DNA from: Clostridia bacterium
Lineage (GTDB): Bacteria; Bacillota; Clostridia; Christensenellales; Borkfalkiaceae
DNA: 11,699 bases
Assembly: GCA_900769565.1 (NCBI GenBank)
Contig: CAAGHC010000081.1
Span: 1-11,699, forward strand
Direction of reading: 5' to 3'
Positions 4,742 to 11,699 of this stretch are shown here, one piece after another. Each line of letters begins with the position of its first letter. Position 1 is the first letter of the stretch. The notes under the pieces are model-generated. The model did no database searches. It saw only the letters and a program-made list of their open reading frames with translations, and had not been told where the DNA came from. A program made the position numbers and the translations under genes.

Positions 4742-6049
4742 ATGGGTTATATAACTTTGGGCGTTTTAGCTCTTACGGGATTTACCGCTATATTCGGGCT
4801 ATTGCTTGGACTTATTAGGGGTAGAAGGCGTGCATTTTTAAGGCTCGTTTTAGTTGTGATTTGCGCGGTTTTAGCAGTAGTATTGAAGAAAACTGTAGTA
4901 GAAACTATTATGAATGTAAACATTGGTCCTGAAGGCAGTGTTAAAGACGTTTTGCTTTCGACACTTTCTGTGGGGGACGGGTCGTTGCCACAAGCATTTA
5001 TTGACCTTATTATATCCCTTGTTGAAATTGTTGCAGGTATCGGTGTGTTCTACGCATTATTCCTCGTACTCAAATTATTTACTTGGATTTTTATTTTCCC
5101 ATTCTTAAAACTGTTTATTAGAAGAAGTGAAAAGGCGCGCGCAAGAAAACTTGAAGAAGAAAGTTTTGATTCTGATGACGACGAAGTGGTTGTTAGAAAG
5201 ATTAAAAAGGGTAGAGGGCTTGGTGCTCTTATCGGTTTAGTTCAAGGTTTATTAATAGCGTTTATCGTATGCGCTCCTTTTACGGGATTAATTAACCAGG
5301 TTAACAAACTTTCAAACGTAGAAATGAACGGGGAAAAGCTTATTCCGTTGCCTGCAGATTTGGGTATTGAAGAATACGTTAATTCTACGCCTGCTCAAAT
5401 TTATACCGTTTCGGGTGGATGGCTTTATGAAATAATAACTTCTACCGTTGATGAAAGTGGAAAGAAAGTTTCTATCGACGATACTTGTGACGTTGTTACT
5501 ACTATCGTGGGTATAGCAGATTCAGTTACCGAAATTACTGAAAGTATGGATGTTATGACAAGGGAAGATGCTACGCCACAAGAACGTATCGACGCTATGC
5601 AAAGCGTAGGTAATAAACTTATTGAAATGGGTAATTCTATCGATAACATGAGTGACGACGCTAAAGTGTTGATTGATGACCTTGTGGGTGGGCTTAAAGA
5701 CATGGTTGGTGAAGATGCGGAAGGTGAATTAGGAGATGCGCTTGACGGACTTTCACTTGAAAATATCAATCTTGCAGATGCAGGTAGAGCGCTAAACGGG
5801 GTTGCAACTTACATTGAAAAGACTGACCCTGAATTTAGTAGCAGTGGAGAAGTAACGCAAGACGACGTTAATAATATCGTTAACGGTTTGGCAGGAAACA
5901 CCTTTATTCTTGACGTTATGGGTAGCGATAGCACCTTAATCGAAGTTGATGATGCGCATAAGGATTTATTTGAAAATGCAATCAGTCAATCTACTATGAC
6001 CGAGGCGCAAAAACAAACTATGCGTTCGTTATTAGGACTTAACGCATAA
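4742..6049 (+). CDS. CvpA-like multi-pass membrane protein with long acidic C-terminal domain
   Basis: A protein of 435 residues. Hydrophobic segments lie at about 4-24, 33-49, 85-125 (one long or two short) and 157-180. LGLIRGRRRAF (22-32) between the first two resembles the Arg/Gly loop of the CvpA (colicin V production) family. A charged cytoplasmic-type loop (127-157: KARARK, an acidic EEESFDSDDDE run, then RKIKKGRG) separates the second pair. After residue 180 comes about 255 residues of soluble, acidic, mostly helical sequence (SVTEITESMDVM, MGNSIDNMSDDAK, a GE/LGDALDG stretch) with no catalytic motif seen. Ordinary CvpA proteins have about 160-200 residues, so the tail is an added domain. 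ATG 4742 fits AGGAG (4732-4736); the GTG at 4736 overlaps that site and is less likely. It has its own promoter and a downstream terminator. Function is unknown; CvpA relatives are linked to envelope maintenance. Confidence 0.65.
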   Translation: MGYITLGVLALTGFTAIFGLLLGLIRGRRRAFLRLVLVVICAVLAVVLKKTVVETIMNVNIGPEGSVKDVLLSTLSVGDGSLPQAFIDLIISLVEIVAGIGVFYALFLVLKLFTWIFIFPFLKLFIRRSEKARARKLEEESFDSDDDEVVVRKIKKGRGLGALIGLVQGLLIAFIVCAPFTGLINQVNKLSNVEMNGEKLIPLPADLGIEEYVNSTPAQIYTVSGGWLYEIITSTVDESGKKVSIDDTCDVVTTIVGIADSVTEITESMDVMTREDATPQERIDAMQSVGNKLIEMGNSIDNMSDDAKVLIDDLVGGLKDMVGEDAEGELGDALDGLSLENINLADAGRALNGVATYIEKTDPEFSSSGEVTQDDVNNIVNGLAGNTFILDVMGSDSTLIEVDDAHKDLFENAISQSTMTEAQKQTMRSLLGLNA

Positions 6050-6078
6050 GGCTAATAAAGCATAAATAATAAAAAAAG

Positions 6079-6118
6079 AAACCGAAAGGGGCTAATTTAT
6101 AGCATCTCTTTCGGTTTT
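6079..6118 (+). terminator. Terminator after the CvpA-like gene
   Basis: AAACCGAAAG (6079-6088) and CTTTCGGTTT (6108-6117) form a 10-bp stem, with an inner GCT/AGC pair. The T-run is short (TTTTAT), so the terminator may be leaky. An A-run precedes the left arm. Confidence 0.7.
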
Positions 6119-6119
6119 A

Positions 6120-6128
6120 TGTTATAAT
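6120..6128 (+). promoter_or_regulatory. Extended -10 promoter of the U32-rlmH-tadA operon
   Basis: TGTTATAAT is a perfect extended -10 element, 27 bp before ATG 6155. No good -35 box is seen; that position falls inside the preceding terminator hairpin. The TGn extension can compensate for a weak -35 box. Transcription would start near 6135. Confidence 0.65.
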
Positions 6129-6154
6129 GAGTAAAAGAAAACGTGGGAGCGCAC

Positions 6155-8170
6155 ATGAAACTATTATCGCCTGCTGGGAATTTTGAGAGTTTAAAACTTG
6201 CCGTTAATTACGGTGCAGATGAAGTTTATCTAGGGATAAACGATTTTAACGCACGCAATAATATCGACGGGTTTACTTTAGAAAATTTAAAAGAGGCGGT
6301 AGATTACGCACATATTTTCGGTGTTAAGGTTTGCCTTGCGCTGAACGTTTTGTTTACTGATGACGAACTGCAATCTGCCGTAGACGTTGCTGTAAAAGCA
6401 TCTAATTTAGGCGTTGATGCGATTATCGTGCAAGATTTAGGGCTTTTTGATATATTAAACAAAAACTATCCCCAAATAGAACTTCACGCAAGTACGCAAA
6501 TGGGTATTCATAATCTAGAAGGCGTGAAATATGTGGAAAAACTAGGTTTTAAAAGGGTGGTTTTATCTAGGGAAACGCCTTTACACGAGATAGAAAGGAT
6601 AAGAAAAAACAGTAATATAGAGATTGAATATTTTGCCCACGGTGCGCTTTGCGTATGCTTTTCGGGTAATTGTTACTTAAGTTCGTATATGCTTTCTGCA
6701 AGTGGTAATAGGGGTAAATGCAAGCAACTTTGCAGACTACCTTACACGCTTGAAAAAGACGGCAAAATATTAAAAAACGGTTACCTTTTGAGTGCAAAAG
6801 ATTTTAATTTTAGCAAAAGATTAGATGAACTTGAACGTGCAGGGGTAGACGTTATTAAGATTGAAGGTCGGGCGAGAAGACCTTACTACGTGGGTGTCAC
6901 GACAAGGGAATATCGCAAGGCGCTTGACGGACTTAAAGCAGATAGCGAACTTTTAAAAATCGCATTTAACCGAAATTATACGGCTGGGTATTTTGATGGA
7001 AACGGCAGTATTATTTCATCCGTTCAAAGTCATATCGGTATTGAAATAGGTAAGGTGATTAAATTTAACGGTGGAAAGAAGTTTAACGAAGTTTTCTTTT
7101 CTTCTAACCGAGAAGTTTCGTTAACTTCTACTTTAAAATTCTTTGACAATAAGACCGAAAGGTGTACCGTTTCGGCGTTTGATTTAAAGTTGGTTAGGGA
7201 CGGTGTTTATCGACTAACTACCACTAATAAAGTCGCTGTAGGCGACGTGGTGCGCTTAATTACTGATGCTAAAAGTGAAGAACAAATACTTTCCGTAACT
7301 AGAAAAAAACCGATAGACCTTGACGTTGTGCTTGAAATAGGTAAGCCTATAAAAGCGCATTTTGAGATTGACGGAATATCGCACGAGTTTTTCGGTGATA
7401 TTTTAGATAGAGCGCAAAATAGTCCTATAACTGAAACCGAATTAAAAGACAACTTTTCAAAGAGCGCACTTTTTGACGTTAAACTTAATATTGTAACGCT
7501 TGAGCATGCGTTTATGCCCAAGAATAAATTGAACGAATTCCGTCGCAGAGTGTTTGAAGAGATTTATAATTTGATTACAAAAAAATATATTCGCGATCAA
7601 AAGAGCATTAAGGTTTCACCATATAATCAAGTTCAGAATTTCATAGACTTTGAGTGGGTGGATAGCGCTACTGCTATGCTTAAAAGTAAAAACGCAGTTT
7701 ATTCGCCTAGTGAATATAATATTGACGGCGTTGACGAGTTTGTTAAAAATTGTAATAGTCAAGGTGTAAAGGCATATCTTGACTTGCCCAACTTTGCGAG
7801 CGAGAAAGACGTTAAAATCCTAAAAGAGATAGTGGAAAAAACTAAAATAGGTATAATTGCAAACAATTATTACGCCCTTACCTTTGATTGTGACGATATA
7901 GTTATAGGCGCAGGGCTAAACGTTTATAATTCTTATACGGCAAGGTTTCATGGTAAAAGGGTTTTAAGTGCTGAAAGCGACCATTTTACCCGTATTGATT
8001 TCCCCGTGATGACCTTAAAGCATTGCCCTATAAAATCGCACCTAAATTGTGATTGTAAGACTTGCAAGTATCAAGACGGGTTGGTTTACCGTATGGACGG
8101 AAAAACGCCCTTAAAACTTAAAAGAAAGCGTGTTAGCGAGTGCACGTTCTATCTGGAAAAGATTAAGTAG
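6155..8170 (+). CDS. U32 family protein with DUF3656-like region, probable RNA hydroxylation enzyme (RlhA/TrhP type)
   Basis: A protein of 671 residues. The N-terminal U32 domain (about 1-260) starts LLSPAGNFESLKLAVNYGADEVYLG, written here as residues 3-27, and continues with HASTQMG (111-117). The signature EYFAHGALCVCFSGNC (158-173) has C166, C168 and C173, followed by C189 and C193 in GKCKQLC; VIKIEGR is at 233-239. FNRNYTAGYF and FMPKNKLNEFRRR (about 452-464) mark the DUF3656-type second half. Family members once annotated as collagenases are now known to hydroxylate RNA (RlhA at 23S rRNA C2501, TrhP at tRNA U34, using prephenate-linked chemistry and Fe-S-type cysteines). The double-domain form favours RlhA, but the exact target is not settled. 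A C-terminal cysteine group (C624, C632, C634, C637, C663) follows. ATG 6155 is preferred over GTG 6143, because GGGAG (6145-6149) lies five bases before it. It is first in an operon with rlmH and tadA. Confidence 0.85.
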   Translation: MKLLSPAGNFESLKLAVNYGADEVYLGINDFNARNNIDGFTLENLKEAVDYAHIFGVKVCLALNVLFTDDELQSAVDVAVKASNLGVDAIIVQDLGLFDILNKNYPQIELHASTQMGIHNLEGVKYVEKLGFKRVVLSRETPLHEIERIRKNSNIEIEYFAHGALCVCFSGNCYLSSYMLSASGNRGKCKQLCRLPYTLEKDGKILKNGYLLSAKDFNFSKRLDELERAGVDVIKIEGRARRPYYVGVTTREYRKALDGLKADSELLKIAFNRNYTAGYFDGNGSIISSVQSHIGIEIGKVIKFNGGKKFNEVFFSSNREVSLTSTLKFFDNKTERCTVSAFDLKLVRDGVYRLTTTNKVAVGDVVRLITDAKSEEQILSVTRKKPIDLDVVLEIGKPIKAHFEIDGISHEFFGDILDRAQNSPITETELKDNFSKSALFDVKLNIVTLEHAFMPKNKLNEFRRRVFEEIYNLITKKYIRDQKSIKVSPYNQVQNFIDFEWVDSATAMLKSKNAVYSPSEYNIDGVDEFVKNCNSQGVKAYLDLPNFASEKDVKILKEIVEKTKIGIIANNYYALTFDCDDIVIGAGLNVYNSYTARFHGKRVLSAESDHFTRIDFPVMTLKHCPIKSHLNCDCKTCKYQDGLVYRMDGKTPLKLKRKRVSECTFYLEKIK

Positions 8171-8184
8171 TTGGTGTAAAAAGA

Positions 8185-9081
8185 GTGAAAAATAGCGTGG
8201 AAAAAAGTCTAAATAATTTACCATTGAGTTGTAAAAACGGTGGATTTATATTTACCGTAGCAATGTGTTTATACGTTTTAATTTCCTTTGTAGGACAAGC
8301 GGTTTTAAGTGCCGTTACCGACGTTAACGGTTGCTTGTATATTGCCGTTTGCTCACTTTTTTCAATTATTTCACTACTGTCGGTGACGATTTTTTACGGT
8401 GCTAAAAAGGATAGTTGTTTTAGATTAACTAGGATAATAAAACCCGTAAAGTTCAAGCACGTTTGTATTGCGCTAGCCCTTGCTTTGGGAATGTTTTTCG
8501 GGCTGGGTTTTATCAATTCGCTAATTGCAAAATGGATAACCGATTTGGGACTTAACGCAGGTGGAACACAAATACCACTAGATACTTTCGGTCAGTTTTT
8601 GCTATTTACTTTTACGCTTGCTATTCTTCCAGCAATAGTGGAAGAGTTGTTCTTTAGGGGGCTTTTGTTAGAGTGTTTTAAGGGTGTTGGCGTTTATCTC
8701 GCAATAGTAGTAAACGCACTTGTGTTCGCACTTTATCATTGTTCTGTTTCGCAGTTCGTTTATCAGTTTATTTACGGGGTAATGCTCGGTTTACTCGCTA
8801 TAAAATCAGGTAGCATTTTGCCTTGTGTTATCGCACATTTTTTCAATAACTTTTTAGTTATTATTTTGCAATATTTAAAAGTTGAAATAGACCTTTTTAA
8901 TCCCTTGTTTATAATTATAGGATTAGTAGTAACGGTAGTTTGTTTTTTATTACTAGTTCGTAATAATCGTCACGAAGAAAATAGTCGAAATAATAGGGAA
9001 CTTCTAGACTTTTTTGTTCCCGTAGGAACGTTTGGAATAATTATTTGCGTCACATTAATCGTCGGCGCACTCACGGTGTAA
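8185..9081 (+). CDS. CPBP family intramembrane metalloprotease
   Basis: A protein of 298 residues with about eight hydrophobic segments. The CPBP (CAAX protease and bacteriocin-processing) core is in the second half: EELFFRG with E153, E154 and R158, then H185 in FALYHCSVSQ, and H218 with N222 in AHFFNN. These are the expected metal and catalytic residues, so it should be active. Relatives cleave membrane proteins or peptides, including prenylated proteins in eukaryotes and bacteriocin leaders or anti-sigma factors in bacteria. The substrate here is unknown and no bacteriocin gene is nearby. GTG 8185 follows the U32 stop by 14 bases. GTG 8197 is an alternative start with AAGAG upstream at better spacing. 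The stop is one base before rlmH, so translation is probably coupled. Confidence 0.88.
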   Translation: MKNSVEKSLNNLPLSCKNGGFIFTVAMCLYVLISFVGQAVLSAVTDVNGCLYIAVCSLFSIISLLSVTIFYGAKKDSCFRLTRIIKPVKFKHVCIALALALGMFFGLGFINSLIAKWITDLGLNAGGTQIPLDTFGQFLLFTFTLAILPAIVEELFFRGLLLECFKGVGVYLAIVVNALVFALYHCSVSQFVYQFIYGVMLGLLAIKSGSILPCVIAHFFNNFLVIILQYLKVEIDLFNPLFIIIGLVVTVVCFLLLVRNNRHEENSRNNRELLDFFVPVGTFGIIICVTLIVGALTV

Positions 9082-9082
9082 T

Positions 9083-9556
9083 ATGATAAAAATAAACGTT
9101 GTAGCAGTTGGGAAGGTAAAGGAAAATTACTTTTTAGACGGCATTAAAGAGTATGCCAAAAGGCTTACTAAATATTGTGATTTTACCATGACCGAAATTC
9201 AGGAAGAAAACTATCTAAAAGTGGACGACGGCTTGATAAAAGTTATTAAAGAAAAGGAAGGCGAACGCATACTTTCGCACCTTAAAGGTTACGTAATCGC
9301 AATGGCGATAGAAGGTAAGAAAACCACTAGCGAGAACTTTGCTAAAACTATTCGTAGGTTAGCAGATACGTGCGGTGGAATAATCACTTTCGTAATAGGT
9401 GGGTCGTACGGGCTCTCTGATGCGGTAAAGGGCAGAGCGAACGAGTTAATGTCCTTTTCGGACATGACCTTTCCACACACGTTGTTTAGGTTGATGCTTA
9501 CCGAACAACTTTACAGAGCGTTTAGCATAAACGCAGGTAGCGCTTATCACAAGTAA
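9083..9556 (+). CDS. rlmH: 23S rRNA (pseudouridine1915-N3)-methyltransferase RlmH
   Basis: A protein of 157 residues, close to the family's usual 155-160. It begins with the strand IKINVVAVGKVKENYF (2-17), has the SPOUT knot segment ITFVIGGSYGLSD (about 100-112) with the SAM-binding glycines, and ends with the conserved FPHTLFRLMLTEQLYRAF region and a terminal SAYHK. RlmH uses SAM to methylate N3 of pseudouridine 1915 in helix 69 of the 23S rRNA, on assembled 70S ribosomes, as a homodimer. ATG 9083 lies one base after the stop of the CPBP gene. The ribosome binding site is weak, which suggests translational coupling. All motifs are intact. Confidence 0.97.
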   Translation: MIKINVVAVGKVKENYFLDGIKEYAKRLTKYCDFTMTEIQEENYLKVDDGLIKVIKEKEGERILSHLKGYVIAMAIEGKKTTSENFAKTIRRLADTCGGIITFVIGGSYGLSDAVKGRANELMSFSDMTFPHTLFRLMLTEQLYRAFSINAGSAYHK

Positions 9557-9571
9557 AGCGTATACTAATAC

Positions 9572-10366
9572 GTGAGTGTTTTTATTGAGTTAGAAAAATT
9601 TTATTCAAGGTTTTCAGGTGATAAGGGCATTATAGGGTTTAGCGCTTTCAATAAACCTATTAGATATTTTAAGGTGGAAAAAACGGGTTTTCCCGTCGTA
9701 ATAGTTCAATGCGCTATGCACGCTAGAGAGTACGTTACTACTTATCTGGCAATCGAACAGATAAAATGGTTTAACCGATACGGTAAAAAAGGAACGGTGT
9801 ATTTTATACCCCTTGTAAATCCCGACGGGGTGGAAATTGTGGAAAAGGTTAATCGGTTATATAAAGCAAACGGCAACGGGGTTGACTTGAACGTTAATTT
9901 TGACGCTCGTTGGGGAACGGGCGAAAGCAACGTTTTTGTTAAAGGCGAAAAAAACTACGTTGGTGAGTTTGCGTTTTCCGAGCCGGAGAGTAGGGCGCTA
10001 AAAGATTTTACCTTATTCGTTAAACCGGATGCTACGGTCAGTTACCACTCTAAAGGCGAAGAAATTTACTGGCGATTTTTTCAAGAAGAGTTTTTGAGTA
10101 GAGATTACTATTTGGCAAGGGCGCTCGGTGACGTTACGGGCTATGCACTAAAGGAAACGCCAAACTCTGCAGGTGGCTATAAAGACTGGTGCATAGAAAA
10201 ACTAAAAATCCCCGCCTTTACCATAGAAGTTGGGGACGATAAACTCGTTCACCCTATAGGTAAAGAACGGACTGCAGAAATTTTTGCCAAGAATAAGGGC
10301 GTTATTAAAACGTTAATTAAAGGACTTTCGAAGATAAATGGAAAAATTTATGAAAAGCGCAATTAA
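9572..10366 (+). CDS. M14 family zinc carboxypeptidase-like protein with altered DLNRNF motif
   Basis: A protein of 264 residues. The zinc ligands of family M14 are visible: H50 and E53 in MHAREYVT and H159 in VSYHSKGEEIYW. The catalytic glutamate E219 lies in FTIEVGD. PLVNPDGVE (80-88) and GVDLNVNFDARWG (103-115) are also present. In typical members the latter reads DLNRNF, and its arginine helps to hold the substrate's C-terminal carboxylate. Here it is valine (108), although R113 is nearby. No signal peptide or membrane segment is seen, so it is probably cytoplasmic. Bacterial relatives trim murein peptides (gamma-D-Glu-diaminopimelate bonds), so recycling of cell-wall peptides is plausible, but not shown. 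GTG 9572 is the only start available after an in-frame stop at 9566-9568. Its 3' end overlaps tadA by 29 bases. Confidence 0.85.
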   Translation: MSVFIELEKFYSRFSGDKGIIGFSAFNKPIRYFKVEKTGFPVVIVQCAMHAREYVTTYLAIEQIKWFNRYGKKGTVYFIPLVNPDGVEIVEKVNRLYKANGNGVDLNVNFDARWGTGESNVFVKGEKNYVGEFAFSEPESRALKDFTLFVKPDATVSYHSKGEEIYWRFFQEEFLSRDYYLARALGDVTGYALKETPNSAGGYKDWCIEKLKIPAFTIEVGDDKLVHPIGKERTAEIFAKNKGVIKTLIKGLSKINGKIYEKRN

Positions 10367-10796
10367 GCAAGCGCTTGTTGCAATGAAAAAAGACGAAGTG
10401 CCTGTGGGCGCAGTGATAGTTTTGGACGGCAAGGTGATTGCTAGGGCGCACAATTTAATGGAAAAAACCCAACTTGCAACTGCGCACGCCGAGATTTTAG
10501 CGATAAATAAGGCTTGTAAAAAACTTAAAAGTTGGCGACTTGACGGTGCGGAAATGTACGTTACCGTAGAGCCTTGTGCAATGTGCGCAGGCGCAATTGC
10601 AAACGCAAGGATAAAAAAGGTTTATTTTGGTGCGTACGAAAAAAAGAGTGGTTGCGCAGAGAGTAAATATCCCGTGCTGACGGATAACGGACTTAATCAT
10701 TCCACCGAATTCGTGGGGGGAGTGGAAGAGCAAACTTGTGCAAATATAATAAAAAATTATTTTAAAGCAAAGAGAAAGCAAAAAAGCCTTGACTAA
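10338..10796 (+). CDS. tadA: tRNA-specific adenosine deaminase TadA
   Basis: A protein of 152 residues, normal for TadA. The zinc and catalytic site is complete: H50-A-E52 in TAHAEILAI and C80/C83 in EPCAMCAGAI. The VPVGAVIV strand (21-28) and FGAYEKKSGC (97-106) are typical. The enzyme deaminates the wobble adenosine 34 of tRNA-Arg(ACG) to inosine so that one tRNA reads CGU, CGC and CGA; it is usually essential. ATG 10338 gives the family's N-terminus (MEKFMKSAIKQA). ATG 10350 is an in-frame alternative. The start lies inside the preceding peptidase gene, so the two are co-transcribed and probably translationally coupled. The last codons carry the -35 box of the prs promoter. Confidence 0.96.
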   Translation: MEKFMKSAIKQALVAMKKDEVPVGAVIVLDGKVIARAHNLMEKTQLATAHAEILAINKACKKLKSWRLDGAEMYVTVEPCAMCAGAIANARIKKVYFGAYEKKSGCAESKYPVLTDNGLNHSTEFVGGVEEQTCANIIKNYFKAKRKQKSLD

Positions 10797-10817
10797 AATC
10801 AAAGTTAGGTATAGAAT
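10789..10817 (+). promoter_or_regulatory. Promoter of prs
   Basis: TTGACT (10789-10794), a 17-bp spacer and TAGAAT (10812-10817). The -35 box lies in the last codons of tadA. A second -10-like TATAAT at 10817-10822 is too far from this -35 box. Transcription should start near 10824. No terminator was seen between tadA and prs, so read-through is likely to add to prs expression. Confidence 0.75.
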
Positions 10818-10866
10818 ATAATCAGGTACTATATGTACACAAAGTTACATTAGGAGAAAATTTAAT

Positions 10867-11699
10867 ATGATTACACACGGCAACTTTATTGAAGTTTTGG
10901 CTGGCAATTCTAACAGACCGCTTGCTGAAGCAGTAGCATCAGAATTAAACATTCCGTTATCTAATGCAGAAGTAGGTAAGTTCTCGGACGGGGAAATTAG
11001 TATTACTCTTCCCCAAACGGTTAGAGGTAGGGACGTATTTATTATTCAATCTACTTCTATTCCCGTAAACGACAACCTTATGGAATTGCTTATTATGATT
11101 GATGCTTGTAAGAGAGCGTCTGCAGGCAGAATTACTGCGGTTATGCCTTATTTTGGCTATGCAAGACAGGATAGAAAGGCTCGCCCTAGAGACCCGATTA
11201 CAGCAAAACTCGTTGCCGATATTTTAACGAGTGCAGGCGCAGATAGGGTTTTGACTATGGACCTTCACGCAGCGCAAATCCAAGGTTTTTTCGATATTCC
11301 CGTTGACCACTTGTACGGCGCACCGCTTCTCGCAAAATATTTCAAGAACAAAATAGATGAAAACTGGGTAGTTGTTTCCCCCGACGTAGGTAGCGTTGGT
11401 AGAGCGAGAAACTTCGCATCTAGAGTAAACGCATCACTCGCTATCGTTGACAAGCGTCGCCCCAAAGCAAACGCTATTGAAGTTATGAACGTTATCGGTG
11501 ACGTTAAGGACAAGTCTTGCATAATGGTAGACGATATGATTGATACTGCAGGTACTATCTGTCAAGGTGCACAAGCGCTCGTAAACAACGGCGCTAAAGA
11601 AGTTTACGCTTGCTGTACGCACGGTGTTTTGAGTGGCCCTGCTATGGAAAGACTTATTGCATCACCGATTAAGGAAATTGTCGTTTTAGATACCATAGA
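10867..11699 (+). CDS. prs: Ribose-phosphate pyrophosphokinase (PRPP synthetase), 3' partial
   Basis: The frame is open from ATG 10867 to the right edge (277 full codons visible of the usual 310-320), with AGGAG at 10852-10856. It makes PRPP from ribose 5-phosphate and ATP, feeding purine, pyrimidine, NAD, histidine and tryptophan synthesis. Family motifs: the N-terminal FSDGEISI (39-46), YARQDRK (98-104) and [12 protein letters not shown] (132-143, Mg and ATP site), then the flexible region with [11 protein letters not shown] (170-180). The PRPP loop [10 protein letters not shown] (221-230) holds the diphosphate-binding acids. All are intact, matching the bacterial class I enzyme, which is allosterically inhibited by ADP. 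It has its own promoter downstream of tadA. Neighbourhood does not change the call. Confidence 0.97.
   Translation, partial: MITHGNFIEVLAGNSNRPLAEAVASELNIPLSNAEVGKFSDGEISITLPQTVRGRDVFIIQSTSIPVNDNLMELLIMIDACKRASAGRITAVMPYFGYARQDRKARPRDPITAKLVADILTSAGADRVLTMDLHAAQIQGFFDIPVDHLYGAPLLAKYFKNKIDENWVVVSPDVGSVGRARNFASRVNASLAIVDKRRPKANAIEVMNVIGDVKDKSCIMVDDMIDTAGTICQGAQALVNNGAKEVYACCTHGVLSGPAMERLIASPIKEIVVLDTI

Noticed and set aside
5425..5769. Minus-strand 114-codon frame rich in serine
   Set aside because: It mirrors the acidic helical tail of the CvpA-like gene. The low-complexity serine content is what the opposite strand of Asp/Gly/Glu codons produces.
8185..9081. CPBP protease as a sign of a bacteriocin or immunity cluster
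   Set aside because: There is no small leader-peptide gene, ABC exporter or modification enzyme nearby. The neighbours are housekeeping RNA-modification genes.
10497..10802. Minus-strand 101-codon frame over tadA
   Set aside because: TadA is certain on the plus strand and the opposite frame has no recognisable features.
10817..10838. TATAAT plus GTAC-TATAT-GTAC as a second prs promoter or operator
   Set aside because: The spacing to any -35 box is poor and the 4-bp half-sites are too short to support a regulatory call.

Overview
The window looks like chromosomal DNA from an anaerobic, moderately AT-rich low-GC Gram-positive bacterium (Bacillota, most likely an uncultured gut Clostridia lineage). 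The evidence is a T-box riboswitch, strong AGGAG ribosome binding sites, TTGACA/TATAAT promoters with TGn extensions, a tRNA gene with an encoded CCA, and a housekeeping gene set typical of that group (rlmH, tadA, prs, a CvpA-like protein, a U32 protein, a CPBP protease). No phage, insertion sequence, CRISPR array or defence island was seen.

Layout. Bases 1-960 hold the 3' end of one gene (probable glycosidase C-terminal domain) and a decayed 5' fragment of a TIM-barrel glycosidase-like gene that runs into unrelated terminator-like DNA. Bases 960-1673 (minus strand) hold tRNA-Leu(GAG), with its own promoter and terminator, and a membrane-anchored lytic transglycosylase. Bases 1674-2205 are a regulatory region: an operator-like repeat cluster, a near-consensus promoter and a complete T-box leader whose specifier codon reads AUC (isoleucine). 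It controls 2206-4473, a three-part protein (XRE helix-turn-helix, cupin, acyl-CoA synthetase). Bases 4474-4741 are rich in inverted repeats and carry the promoter of a CvpA-like membrane protein (4742-6049). Bases 6079-10796 hold a compact five-gene operon: U32 protein, CPBP intramembrane protease, rlmH, M14 carboxypeptidase-like protein and tadA. A separate promoter then drives prs, which runs off the right edge.

How it works together. The most interesting unit is the isoleucine T-box and HTH-cupin-acyl-CoA synthetase. Low charging of tRNA-Ile should switch on an enzyme that activates a short, possibly branched carboxylic acid. I infer salvage synthesis of isoleucine from 2-methylbutyrate or propionate, through the acyl-CoA and ferredoxin-dependent reductive carboxylation. 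The enzyme carries its own DNA-binding and ligand-sensing domains. The later operon groups two or three RNA-modifying enzymes that act on the translation machinery (RlmH, TadA and probably the U32 protein) with a membrane protease and a peptidase of unknown role.
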